From Lentisphaerae bacterium WC36 (GTDB taxonomy: Bacteria; Verrucomicrobiota; Lentisphaeria; Victivallales; SZUA-371): a stretch of 64,000 bases of DNA. The stretch lies in assembly GCA_020683205.1 (NCBI GenBank), contig CP085689.1, positions 1,860,001 through 1,924,000 of the forward strand, in the 5' to 3' direction. Below the pieces are notes generated by a model that had not been told where the DNA came from, did no database searches, and worked only from the letters and a program-made list of their open reading frames with translations. The translations under genes were made by a program, and so were the position numbers. The number at the start of each line of letters is the position of its first letter. The first letter of the stretch is position 1. Of this stretch, positions 54,305 to 63,491 are shown piece after piece.

Positions 54305-55270
54305 ATGAAAGAATATTATCGCTGTAAAATTATTGATAATTGTGCAAATTTTTCAATGCTCAAAGCGCACTTTATCAAACTAGGGGAAAAACGTTTCAAA
54401 CGTTTCGCAACAAATCAAACTAAAGATATCATAAGCACTGGCAAGAATGAAGCATTGTTAAAAGCATTTTTTTGTGCTGCTGGGTATAAAAAGAATCAAT
54501 TAAATTTTTTAGAGTTATTTGATAGATTTAACTGTTACCCTAATGAAATTCGTGAAAAATATTTTGAGGCTATTTTATGGGGAGAATCTGGGTTATTACC
54601 CGATCCCGTCGCTGCCGACATTGATAAAAATTTAAAAGATTTTTTTCAAAATATTTGGCAACAATGGTGGCGTATTCGCCAACCAACTACAAACAAAATT
54701 AATTGGATAAAAACTGGCATTAGACCACAAAATTATCCTGAAAGACGCATTGCCGCAATTTGTAGCTTTATCCAGCAATTTTCGCTGCAACCATTTAATT
54801 TTTTCTATGATGAAATTAATTCAGCCTCTGATATTAAAATATTTGAAAAGCGTATTTATAACTTGATTCAGCAAAATGATCCATTATGGGATAACTTCTA
54901 TAACTTTTCCATTCAAACACCACAAACAACCGCAGTATTTGGCAAAAATCGAGCCAATGATTTTATTATTAATGGTTTACTACCAACCTTATATGGTCAA
55001 ACATTACTACCCAAAGCTGATAATGAAAAATATTCTGAAAATTTACTAACCGATCGTTCAAAAGCGTTGAATTTATGGTTATCAATGAATAATGGCATCA
55101 AAAACAAAATTACTATAGAAATTGCTAACCGCTGCCATCTTAATGCAGAACAAGCAAAAATTATTAGTAAAAGCAATGCTTGTAACCAAGGTGCTATTGA
55201 ACTTTATAAAGAATATTGTTCGCCATGTTTAAAAAATTGTACTCACTGTAAAGTTGAAAAGTATCTTTAA
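54305..55270 (+). CDS. DUF2851-family protein, N-terminal domain absent
   Basis: 321 residues. AILWGESGLLPDP, NWIKTGIRPQNYPERRIAAI and the Cys-rich tail CSPCLKNCTHC match the C-terminal two thirds of DUF2851 proteins, which are normally about 420 residues. The first 100-150 residues of the family (with the VEIH nuclease-like core) are missing: only 101 nt separate this ATG from the divergent htrA gene, and a stop precedes it. It is either a truncated relic or a short form. No clear ribosome binding site is seen. Confidence 0.6.
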   Translation: MKEYYRCKIIDNCANFSMLKAHFIKLGEKRFKRFATNQTKDIISTGKNEALLKAFFCAAGYKKNQLNFLELFDRFNCYPNEIREKYFEAILWGESGLLPDPVAADIDKNLKDFFQNIWQQWWRIRQPTTNKINWIKTGIRPQNYPERRIAAICSFIQQFSLQPFNFFYDEINSASDIKIFEKRIYNLIQQNDPLWDNFYNFSIQTPQTTAVFGKNRANDFIINGLLPTLYGQTLLPKADNEKYSENLLTDRSKALNLWLSMNNGIKNKITIEIANRCHLNAEQAKIISKSNACNQGAIELYKEYCSPCLKNCTHCKVEKYL

Positions 55271-55436
55271 AATAGCAAACTATTTTTTTACTTTAGCAAC
55301 TTATCCCAAAATTATTAGTAAAAAAATATTATAAAGGTTCTTTTAAAGTAATTTTTCATTAAGTTCAAATTTGCAAGCTATTCTCATTGCTTCAATTGGC
55401 ATTAAAAATAATTGTCATCCTCCAACTAAATAAAAA

Positions 55437-55463
55437 AGAGATGCGTTAACATCTCTATAAAAT
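55437..55463 (-). terminator. Terminator after pflA
   Basis: AGAGATG (55437-55443) pairs with CATCTCT (55450-55456), followed on the minus strand by a run of T. It lies about 40 nt past the pflA stop. Confidence 0.8.
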
Positions 55464-55494
55464 TTCAAAATTTTATCTTGGTTCGGTGTATTTT

Positions 55495-56247
55495 TTATGC
55501 TCTAACTTTTAAGCCATATCCTTCTAGAATTTTCACTGCATTTTCAACACGCTCAGCAGTGGGTTCAGGGACTCCCTTGAGCTCATAAGTTAATTCAAGT
55601 TCATGCCATTTAAATTCCCCAATTTGGTGAAATGGCAATATTTCAACTAATTTAATATTTGACCTGTTTGCCAAAAGTTTACCCAATTCATGCAAATATT
55701 CATCATAGTCAGTTAATTTTGGCACCAAAACATGACGAATCCACACATCTTTGTTAATTTCCGTTAAATAATTTAGTGTTTCGGAAACATTCTTAAACGA
55801 GCCTTTAGTAACTTTTTTGTATAATTCAGCATTACTAGCTTTCATATCAAGTAGCACTAGGTCCGTGTTGCTGTATAATTCTTGAATTATATCATATTCA
55901 GCAGATACTATCCCTGATGTATCAAGCGCGGTATTAATCCCTTGCTCATGACACAATTTAAACAATTCATTAACAAATTGCGCTTGTAGTAACGGTTCTC
56001 CTCCAGATACCGTAACTCCACCATTGGAAAATCTCATAAACGATTTATATTTTTGAATTTGCTCAAAAATCTCTTCGACACTATAAAGTTTTCCCTGGTC
56101 TGTAGCCCAGCTATCAGGATTGTGACAGTATAAACACCTTAACGGGCATCCTTGCATAAATACAATAAAGCGCAAGCCCGGACCATCTACCGTGCCACAA
56201 CTTTCAAAAGAATGAATACGTCCTTTAATTTCACTTTGTGATGTCAT
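55495..56247 (-). CDS. pflA: Pyruvate formate-lyase activating enzyme
   Basis: 250 residues, normal length. A radical SAM enzyme that installs the glycyl radical in PflB. GCPLRCLYCHNPDSW holds the C-x3-C-x2-C cluster; GGVTVSGGEPLLQ binds SAM. It lies downstream of pflB on the same strand, 197 nt away, with two hairpins between. It works only under anoxic conditions. Confidence 0.97.
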   Translation of the reverse strand: MTSQSEIKGRIHSFESCGTVDGPGLRFIVFMQGCPLRCLYCHNPDSWATDQGKLYSVEEIFEQIQKYKSFMRFSNGGVTVSGGEPLLQAQFVNELFKLCHEQGINTALDTSGIVSAEYDIIQELYSNTDLVLLDMKASNAELYKKVTKGSFKNVSETLNYLTEINKDVWIRHVLVPKLTDYDEYLHELGKLLANRSNIKLVEILPFHQIGEFKWHELELTYELKGVPEPTAERVENAVKILEGYGLKVRA

Positions 56248-56332
56248 TTTATCTTTTTACAATTTTTTTTAATCAATACTACATTATGGTTATAAATATT
56301 TCAAAAAAATTGCTACCCTATAAATAAACAAT

Positions 56333-56363
56333 AGCACGCTTTTACTTTAAATAAAAGCGTGCT
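56333..56363 (-). promoter_or_regulatory. Perfect hairpin between pflB and pflA (second)
   Basis: AGCACGCTTTTA (56333-56344) pairs with TAAAAGCGTGCT (56352-56363) without mismatch. No clean T run follows on the minus strand, so it may stabilise the pflB 3' end or attenuate pflA as much as terminate. Confidence 0.6.
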
Positions 56364-56406
56364 TAATATAAACTAATACATTTTCTTATTCACGCTATTT
56401 TTTTCA

Positions 56407-56435
56407 GCTATGATGCTAACTCGTTGCATCATAGC
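56407..56435 (-). promoter_or_regulatory. Perfect hairpin between pflB and pflA (first)
   Basis: GCTATGATGC (56407-56416) pairs with GCATCATAGC (56426-56435). It is only 9 nt past the pflB stop and has no T run. Confidence 0.6.
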
Positions 56436-56444
56436 ATACAATCC

Positions 56445-58676
56445 TTAAACGCGTGAATGGAATGTACGATTAATTACATCCAATTGCTGCTCTTTTGTCA
56501 AACGAACAAAGTTTACAGCATATCCAGATACACGAATCGTTAACTGCGGATACTCTTGAGGATTTTCCATTGCATCCATCAATAATTCACGATCTAATAC
56601 ATTAACGTTAATATGATGTCCTGTTTCATGGAAATAACCATCTAGGATACTCACTAAGTTTGAAATACGCTCATCTTTTTCTTTTCCTAGTGCTCCAGGA
56701 ATGATTGAGAATGTATATGAAATACCATCTTCTGCATCATCATAAGGTAAACGAGCCACACTAGACATAGATGCAATCGCACCAAATTTGTCACGACCAT
56801 GCATTGGATTAGCTCCAGGTGCGAATGGCTCACCAGCTTTACGACCATCTGGAGTTGTACCAGTTTTCTTACCGTAAACAACATTACTTGTAATTGTTAA
56901 GATCGACATTGTTTGGACAGAATCTCGATATGTTGGATACTTACGTAATTTATTCATAAATGAAGATACTAATTCACAAGCCATATCATCCACTTTAGGG
57001 TCATTACTACCAAATGCTGGATATTCGCCTTCGATTTCGAAGTCAACAGCTAAACCTTCTTCATTACGAATAACTTTAACTTTTGCATATTTGATTGCTG
57101 ACAATGAATCAGCTACTACAGATAAACCTGCAATACCACCAGCCATAGTTCTAATTACATCACGATCATGTAATGCCATTTGAATACGCTCATAGGCATA
57201 TTTATCATGCATATAATGAATGATATTCAATGTATTAACATAAACTTTTGCAACCCAATCTTCAACGCGGTTAAAGTTTTCCATAACTTTATCAAAATCT
57301 AAGTATTCATCAGTTAACGCTGGAAATTCTTCCATTACTTGCATACCGCTCTTTTCATCTTTACCACCATTAATAGCGTATAATAGAGCTTTCGCTAAGT
57401 TGCAACGTGCACCAAAGAACTGCATTTGTTTACCGATAGGCATTGCTGACACACAGCAAGCTATACCGTAATCATCACCAAACTTAGGACGCATTAAATC
57501 ATCATTTTCGTACTGAACAGTACTACTATCAATTGAAACCTTTGCACAGAATTTTTTAAAGTTCTCTGGTAATTGCTCACTCCATAAAACTGTTAAATTT
57601 GGCTCTGGCGCTGGTCCTAAGTTGTAAATAGTATTTAAGAAACGCATAGATGTTTTTGTTACTAAAGGACGACCATCTAAGCCCATTCCACCAATAACTT
57701 CTGTCACCCATGTTGGGTCACCACTAAATAGTTCATCGTATGCTGGTGTTCTTAAGAAACGAACAATACGTAATTTCATAACGAAATGGTCAATCATCTC
57801 TTGAGCTTCTTGCTCAGTAATTACGCCATCAGCGATATCTTTTTCAATATAGATGTCTAAGAATGTAGAAACACGACCTAAAGACATCGCAGCACCATTT
57901 TGCTCTTTAATCGCTGCTAAATATGCGAAATATGTCCATTGAATTGCTTCAAAAGCATTTTTTGCTGGTGCACTAACATCATAACCATATGAGTCAGCCA
58001 TCTCTTTTAATTCACTAAGGGCTCTAATTTGTTCAGAAAGTTCTTCCATTAAGCGAATCGTTGATTCAATCATAGGAGAATCTGCTAAAGATTTCTTTTG
58101 CGCAATTTTATCTTCAATTAAACGGTCTACACCGTATAAAGCTAATCTACGATAATCACCAATGATACGACCACGACCATAAGCGTCTGGTAAACCTGTG
58201 ATAATACCTGTTTTTCTAGCACGACGAATTTCGTCAGTATAAACATCAAAAACTCCATCATTGTGAGTCTTGCGGTATTTAGTGTAGATTTCTTTAACTT
58301 TTTCGTCTAATTCGTAACCATAAGCTTCAAGACCACCAGCAACTGTACGGTATCCGCCTTCTGGCATAATTCCGCGTTTTAAAGGTTTATCTGTTTGAAG
58401 TCCTATGATTTTTTCTAAATCTTGTTTGATGTACCCTGCTGCATGTGAATTAATTTTTGAAGGAACTTTTGTTTCTACATCAAGAATACCTTTCTCTAAT
58501 TCTTCTTTTTTTAATTCACTAATAATGTCCCACAACTCTTTTGTTGCTTCTGTTGCTCCAGCTAAGAACTGATCATCACCCTCATAAGGAGTGTAGTTCT
58601 GCTGAATAAAATCACGAACATCAATGCTATTTTCCCAGTTTCCACCAATGAAACTTTCTTGTAATGCGTTGTTCAT
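56445..58676 (-). CDS. pflB: Pyruvate formate-lyase (glycyl radical enzyme)
   Basis: 743 residues from the chosen start. It splits pyruvate and CoA into acetyl-CoA and formate. The active-site Cys pair is 407-408 in [10 protein letters not shown], and the radical Gly718 is in RVSGYAVNF near the C terminus. MNNALQESF then [17 protein letters not shown] matches the usual N terminus. I chose ATG 58676 because GAGGA lies at a normal distance; ATG 58688 adds four residues. It heads the pflB-pflA locus and is oxygen-sensitive when activated. Confidence 0.98.
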   Translation of the reverse strand: MNNALQESFIGGNWENSIDVRDFIQQNYTPYEGDDQFLAGATEATKELWDIISELKKEELEKGILDVETKVPSKINSHAAGYIKQDLEKIIGLQTDKPLKRGIMPEGGYRTVAGGLEAYGYELDEKVKEIYTKYRKTHNDGVFDVYTDEIRRARKTGIITGLPDAYGRGRIIGDYRRLALYGVDRLIEDKIAQKKSLADSPMIESTIRLMEELSEQIRALSELKEMADSYGYDVSAPAKNAFEAIQWTYFAYLAAIKEQNGAAMSLGRVSTFLDIYIEKDIADGVITEQEAQEMIDHFVMKLRIVRFLRTPAYDELFSGDPTWVTEVIGGMGLDGRPLVTKTSMRFLNTIYNLGPAPEPNLTVLWSEQLPENFKKFCAKVSIDSSTVQYENDDLMRPKFGDDYGIACCVSAMPIGKQMQFFGARCNLAKALLYAINGGKDEKSGMQVMEEFPALTDEYLDFDKVMENFNRVEDWVAKVYVNTLNIIHYMHDKYAYERIQMALHDRDVIRTMAGGIAGLSVVADSLSAIKYAKVKVIRNEEGLAVDFEIEGEYPAFGSNDPKVDDMACELVSSFMNKLRKYPTYRDSVQTMSILTITSNVVYGKKTGTTPDGRKAGEPFAPGANPMHGRDKFGAIASMSSVARLPYDDAEDGISYTFSIIPGALGKEKDERISNLVSILDGYFHETGHHINVNVLDRELLMDAMENPQEYPQLTIRVSGYAVNFVRLTKEQQLDVINRTFHSRV

Positions 58677-59028
58677 GTCGATCCTCATCGTCCTGTCTTT
58701 TATAAATCACCAATACCAAAGTTATTAGCAATTTGATTGTTTTACTAATTTTAATATTTTTTACATCTTATAAAAAATATCGCTGTAATATTTCTAATTT
58801 GATTTGAGAAATATTCGCTACTTATTATACTGAATAAATAACTACCTCAATTTTCAACGTTTGTTAAAAAAATATTAAATATCCATGAAATTTAAACATT
58901 CACATGATATTTAATTGATACTTTTAAATTAATAAAAATATATTAATTCTTTTATGTCTTTATAATACTCACCTTTAAGGTAAAGTCAAATAAAAATAAT
59001 AAAATTTATTATGTTTTGATAATAATTC
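58677..59028. other. Intergenic, upstream region of pflB
   Basis: 352 nt with no gene seen. It should contain the pflB promoter. I looked for an FNR-type TTGAT-N4-ATCAA site and did not find one. There is no clear terminator for miaB. Confidence 0.5.
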
Positions 59029-60495
59029 CTAAAAAACTACTTTGCCAAATAAAGACATTGAGCTTGACTTGTCAATTTTAACATTGACAATATCTCCAAC
59101 GTCAACTCCATCGGTAGGTGGGAAAATTACAACTTTATTAGTTGAAGTTCTACCGCTCCAGCGTTCGCTGTTGCGCTTACTAGCCCCTTCAACCAAAATT
59201 TCAACAACACTTCCACACAAATCAGCATTATTCTGTTCAGTAATTTTAGTTAAATCATTTAATAAAATTTGATTACGCTCTTCTTTCACTTCTTCACTAA
59301 CCATCAAGTCAGTTAATTCAGCTGCTTTTGTTCCTTCACGCGGCGAATATTTAAAAATATACGCATTGTCAAAACCTACATAATTAAAAACTTCTCTCGT
59401 TTTAGCGAAATCTTCATCAGTTTCTCCTGGAAAACCAACAATAATATCTGTAGAAAACGTTACATCAGGCACTGCTGTTTTAATTTTGTCAATAATATTT
59501 TTATATTGTTCAGCAGTATATTGTCGATTCATCGCCTTCAAAACTCGATCTGAGCCCGATTGGAATGGCAAATGAATATTATGACAAATTTTTTCTTCTT
59601 TCGCCAATACATTTATTAATTTTTCATTAAAATATGATGGATATGGCGAAACAAATCTGATACGTTTTAATTTATCTATCTTGCACAATTCTGTCAAGAG
59701 ATCGGCAAATGGCGAATTTTCTGGCGCTGGAGCCTTTGTATCACCTTTCAAACCAAATGCTGCAACATTTTGTCCCAACAACATTACTTCTTTAATGCCG
59801 TTTACTGTTAGTTCGGTCACTTCATTGACAACATCTTCAATAGTACGACTAATTTCACGCCCACGAACATATGGCACAATACAATATGAACAAAAACGAT
59901 TGCAACCGCGAGTCACTGCAACAAATGCACTAATAGCGCTATTTGTATCATCAAAATGACTATTTAAACTCTCCAAAACGTCCTCATCATTTTCGAGTAA
60001 AACTTCTTGAATGTCAGCTCGTGGCATCCTGCGCTCACCATTTTTGGCATTTTGAAGTATTTCTTCGCTGGCTTCATCAAAACCAACACCAAAACTCTCA
60101 TCAAGACCTTTCGCTATATTTTGTTTGCGTTTTTTATCTCTTTCTTCAATAATGTTGGTAATTAATTCTGGAACTTTATGTAATTGACCTGTTCCAACTA
60201 CAAAATTAACGTGTGGCAACTCTTTTAGAAGCTCCTCACCTTTATTTTGCGCCATACATCCCATAATACCAATTATTAAATTCGGCTTTTTCTTTTTTAA
60301 TTTTTTAAGAATACCAATTTTTCCAACGGCTTTAAGCTCAGCTTTTTCACGCACACTACAGGTATTAAAAATAAAGACATCCGCCTCATTTTCATCGTAA
60401 ACAATTTCATGCCCTAATTTATTTAACTCACCAGCAGTTGCCTCGGAATCACGCAAATTCATCTGGCAACCGTATGTTTTAATAAAAATTTTCAT
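59029..60495 (-). CDS. miaB: tRNA-2-methylthio-N6-dimethylallyladenosine synthase
   Basis: 488 residues. A radical SAM methylthiotransferase acting on A37 of tRNAs. The N-terminal UPF0004 domain has IKTYGCQMN, FNTCSVREKA and GIMGCMAQ (three cluster Cys); the radical SAM motif is TRGCNRFCSYCIVPY; a TRAM domain ends the protein. An extra, charged stretch of about 60 residues (about 118-190) separates the two cluster domains and makes the protein longer than the usual 440. It is the last of three closely spaced minus-strand genes after proB. Confidence 0.96.
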   Translation of the reverse strand: MKIFIKTYGCQMNLRDSEATAGELNKLGHEIVYDENEADVFIFNTCSVREKAELKAVGKIGILKKLKKKKPNLIIGIMGCMAQNKGEELLKELPHVNFVVGTGQLHKVPELITNIIEERDKKRKQNIAKGLDESFGVGFDEASEEILQNAKNGERRMPRADIQEVLLENDEDVLESLNSHFDDTNSAISAFVAVTRGCNRFCSYCIVPYVRGREISRTIEDVVNEVTELTVNGIKEVMLLGQNVAAFGLKGDTKAPAPENSPFADLLTELCKIDKLKRIRFVSPYPSYFNEKLINVLAKEEKICHNIHLPFQSGSDRVLKAMNRQYTAEQYKNIIDKIKTAVPDVTFSTDIIVGFPGETDEDFAKTREVFNYVGFDNAYIFKYSPREGTKAAELTDLMVSEEVKEERNQILLNDLTKITEQNNADLCGSVVEILVEGASKRNSERWSGRTSTNKVVIFPPTDGVDVGDIVNVKIDKSSSMSLFGKVVF

Positions 60496-60538
60496 AATTT
60501 CAATACTATTTTTTATTTTCTACTTTTTTACTATGATT

Positions 60539-60784
60539 TTAAACCCGTAACTCAAATGCAATACAAACTTTAGCTCCAGTAATTTTTTTGAGTTGTAAAC
60601 TTGGTAAATATTTTCCTTTAAAATTAAAATAATTGCAACCATGCGGTGCCGCTTCATCCCACGTTACTTCATAATAACGGCATTTGTAACAACTATTTTT
60701 TTTAGCGACCTTCTTAACAATATTTCGTTCTAAAGTACTATTTAAAGATCTATTATCACCCAATTCGGGGTTAAATTCTGCCAT
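60539..60784 (-). CDS. Small conserved four-cysteine protein
   Basis: 81 residues. CYKCRYYEVTWDEAAPHGC then a late GAKVCIAFE give four Cys that suit a zinc or iron-sulphur site. The pattern C-x2-C-x2-Y-x2-TW-x(5-6)-P-x-GC matches a small widespread family of unknown function. It lies 28 nt after proB and 43 nt before miaB. Confidence 0.7.
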   Translation of the reverse strand: MAEFNPELGDNRSLNSTLERNIVKKVAKKNSCYKCRYYEVTWDEAAPHGCNYFNFKGKYLPSLQLKKITGAKVCIAFELRV

Positions 60785-60812
60785 AACATATATAATGTTT
60801 TTTCATTTATTT

Positions 60813-61934
60813 TTAATCAATCACCAAATTATCGCAATGAATTACAACATTATCAGTTACTTGATGAAGCACTTCGCTAATATCATTACTGCATAAACCA
60901 ACAATTTTGCGACATTCCAATGCACTATAATTTACTAAACCATGACCTATAACGCTACCATAACGGTCGCAAATCTCTACCGAATCACCACGTTCGAAAT
61001 CACCTTGGACAAATACCATTCCAGAGGGCAATAAACTTTTATGCTGATTAGTTAATGCTATAACAGCACCTTCATCAATAACAATCTTCCCTTCCAGTTT
61101 AGAGAAAAATCTTATCCAACGTTTTTTGCTTTGCAGCGGCTCAGTCTTAGTTGCAATGAAGAGTGTACCAACATCTTCTGCGTTAAAAATTCTAGTTAGA
61201 ATATCATCAACACGACCGTCGGCAACCCATAAATTTTCACCTGCAGCGCAAACAGTTTCTGCAGCACGAAGTTTCGAAATCATTCCACCAATTGAAAAAT
61301 CACGATTATCGGTACCTGTTGCTTGTGCTTTTAGGTCACTAGTTAATTTATCAACAACTGAAATTCGATCGGTTAAAACACCATCAGCTTTATTACGCAA
61401 ACCACTTTCTGTTGTTAAAATGATGGTCAAATCACTTTTTGTCATTGTCGCAACTAATCCCGCTAAGAAATCGTTATCACCAAATTTTAATTCATCAACA
61501 GACACCACGTCATTTTCATTAATGATTGGCAAAATATTATTATTCCATAATGAATGTAAACAATTTAGCACATTTAAATGACGTTCACGATCCTTTAAAT
61601 CTTCAGCAGTCAACAACATTTGCGCTGCCTGAAAACCATATTTGCAACACTCTTCATTATACAATGCAACTAAACGTCCCTGCCCAATAGCAGCCAACGC
61701 CTGCACTTCAGCTAATTTCGACGGTCGTTTGCTTAAACCCAACAAATTCATGCCAACTCCAACGGCACCGCTAGAAACCAATACAACCTTGATTCCCTTA
61801 GCTTTAATTTTAGCAATTTCCGAAATCAAAATTGGAATTCTCGACTCGTCTGTCAAAAGTCTAGTCCCTACCTTAATAACAACTTGCTCAACATTATTTA
61901 TAATATTTTTTCTTAATTGAATTTCTTTATTCAT
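60813..61934 (-). CDS. proB: Glutamate 5-kinase with PUA domain
   Basis: 373 residues, normal length. It phosphorylates glutamate in the first step of proline synthesis. VVIKVGTRLLT is the kinase start, VLVSSGAVGVGM and NENDVVSVDELKFGDND the substrate site, and GIGGMISKL-like FSIGGMISKLRAAE follows. The C-terminal PUA domain (about 285-373) is retained. I chose ATG 61934; a TTG nine nt upstream adds three residues. ProA is not in the window. It is the first gene of the proB - small protein - miaB run. Confidence 0.95.
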   Translation of the reverse strand: MNKEIQLRKNIINNVEQVVIKVGTRLLTDESRIPILISEIAKIKAKGIKVVLVSSGAVGVGMNLLGLSKRPSKLAEVQALAAIGQGRLVALYNEECCKYGFQAAQMLLTAEDLKDRERHLNVLNCLHSLWNNNILPIINENDVVSVDELKFGDNDFLAGLVATMTKSDLTIILTTESGLRNKADGVLTDRISVVDKLTSDLKAQATGTDNRDFSIGGMISKLRAAETVCAAGENLWVADGRVDDILTRIFNAEDVGTLFIATKTEPLQSKKRWIRFFSKLEGKIVIDEGAVIALTNQHKSLLPSGMVFVQGDFERGDSVEICDRYGSVIGHGLVNYSALECRKIVGLCSNDISEVLHQVTDNVVIHCDNLVID

Positions 61935-62075
61935 TTTTATCAAATTTTCATTTTGGGTTTAATTTTTTAATAATCTCAATAAAATAACATCTTTTAGAAA
62001 AAATACTATGCTTTAAGTTATAATTTTCACCAATTTATTATTTGATGATTTCCAGAAAATACAACGCAAATTAAT

Positions 62076-63143
62076 CTATATCTGACAATCATTGATGTTA
62101 ATATTAATTTTATTCAACAATTCAGCAAAACTTACATCTGGGTTTATTTTTAGCTGCAATAATTCTCCCATTACTGGGTGTTTGAACTCTAGTTTGTATG
62201 CCATTAATAATAGCCTGTGGCAGTGAAAATTATCACGATAACTTAAATTATGCTGAGTATCGCCATACTTAGTATCTCCAATAATTGGATGATTATCATG
62301 ACGTAGATGACGGCGAATCTGATGCATTCGGCCTGTCTGAATATCAACTTTAATCAATGAATATCGTGAAGTTTCGTATGGTCCAACCGGAATCGGCAAT
62401 TCTACTTGCGCTAATGTCCAGTATTCGCTTATAGCCTCTTGCTTTTGATTATTTTTTTCAGCATTAGCCAACGGGTAATCTATTAATTTATGCTTAGGAG
62501 TAAAACCGCGTACTAATGCTAAATAACTTTTTTTAACATCACGCTCACGAAATAATTTAAATAAATCACTGGTTGTTTGTTGCTGAATACCAAATAAAAC
62601 AATTCCAGATGTTGGGCGGTCTAGGCGATGAATAGGATTTACCTTTACTCCTAATTGTTTGCTCAATTTCTGCAGTAAAGCTGTTCGATCGCTACTCATT
62701 GTCGAACGATGGACCAAAATTCCAGCAGGCTTATTAACTGCCACTAAATATTCATCTTGATAAACAATCGGGACTTTGCTTGTAACAATTTTATTTTGCT
62801 CACAAAAAAATAATGTCGAAAATAAATAACAATTTTTAACTTTACCGTTAACTGCTAAATTTATTAATTCATCATATGGCAAAATTTTATTTTTTGATTC
62901 ATTATTATTTTGATCAACCCCAATAATTCTCAATGTTTCAACTTTAATTAACATAATCTGAGTATTGTCATCACATTTTAATAGCGATTTCTCCTCTAAA
63001 ATCGTTAATTGCCAATCTTCGATTTGTTGATAATTACTAATTAAAAGCAAAAAACCTTCGTCATCAATATCAAAGGCACAGTTGCCATAAATATCATAAA
63101 CAAAAAATTTCTTTTTATAATTTACATCAATTGTTTTATTCAT
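62076..63143 (-). CDS. RluA/TruC-type pseudouridine synthase with an N-terminal extension
   Basis: 355 residues from the chosen ATG. The C-terminal 230 residues match TruC (tRNA Psi65 synthase): YQDEYLVAVNKPAGILVHRS, then NPIHRLDRPTSGIVLF with the catalytic Asp, and RMHQIRRHLRHDNHPIIGDT. The first ~125 residues are not part of TruC and I do not recognise them. I chose ATG 63143 because the 30 residues of the longer frame look non-coding; AGGA lies 12 nt upstream. Substrate (tRNA or rRNA) is inferred. Confidence 0.88.
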   Translation of the reverse strand: MNKTIDVNYKKKFFVYDIYGNCAFDIDDEGFLLLISNYQQIEDWQLTILEEKSLLKCDDNTQIMLIKVETLRIIGVDQNNNESKNKILPYDELINLAVNGKVKNCYLFSTLFFCEQNKIVTSKVPIVYQDEYLVAVNKPAGILVHRSTMSSDRTALLQKLSKQLGVKVNPIHRLDRPTSGIVLFGIQQQTTSDLFKLFRERDVKKSYLALVRGFTPKHKLIDYPLANAEKNNQKQEAISEYWTLAQVELPIPVGPYETSRYSLIKVDIQTGRMHQIRRHLRHDNHPIIGDTKYGDTQHNLSYRDNFHCHRLLLMAYKLEFKHPVMGELLQLKINPDVSFAELLNKINININDCQI

Positions 63144-63491
63144 AATTAGAGTAATTCCTATTTTACATAAAATGCAATAATATGTTTGTGCTAAAAACCT
63201 AAACTTTGAGTTTCCCTTGTTAAATTCAAACATAATTTTTTTATTATTGTATTGCAGTTTTTTTATTTCAAAAATGTCTATTTATGGAGTAAATATAACC
63301 AAAAACGGCCTTAATAAAACATTCTTTTTGCTATTTTCTTGAATTTTTTTAGAACTTAACTAAGCTAATCGAATATTTTTTCATAATTAAGTAATACTAT
63401 TTATTGATTAGTAATGATGAAGAAAACGGGTATGATAACTACCATTAAGGATTAAAATATAAAACAAAAAAACACTGGAGAATCACAGGTC
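63144..63491. other. Intergenic, no gene seen
   Basis: 348 nt, AT-rich, between the divergent pseudouridine synthase and EIIA genes; it should hold both promoters. No RNA gene or repeat is evident. Confidence 0.5.

Noticed and set aside
58677-59028. FNR-type anaerobic activator site upstream of pflB
   Set aside because: No TTGAT-N4-ATCAA or close variant is present, only scattered half-site-like TTGAT words.
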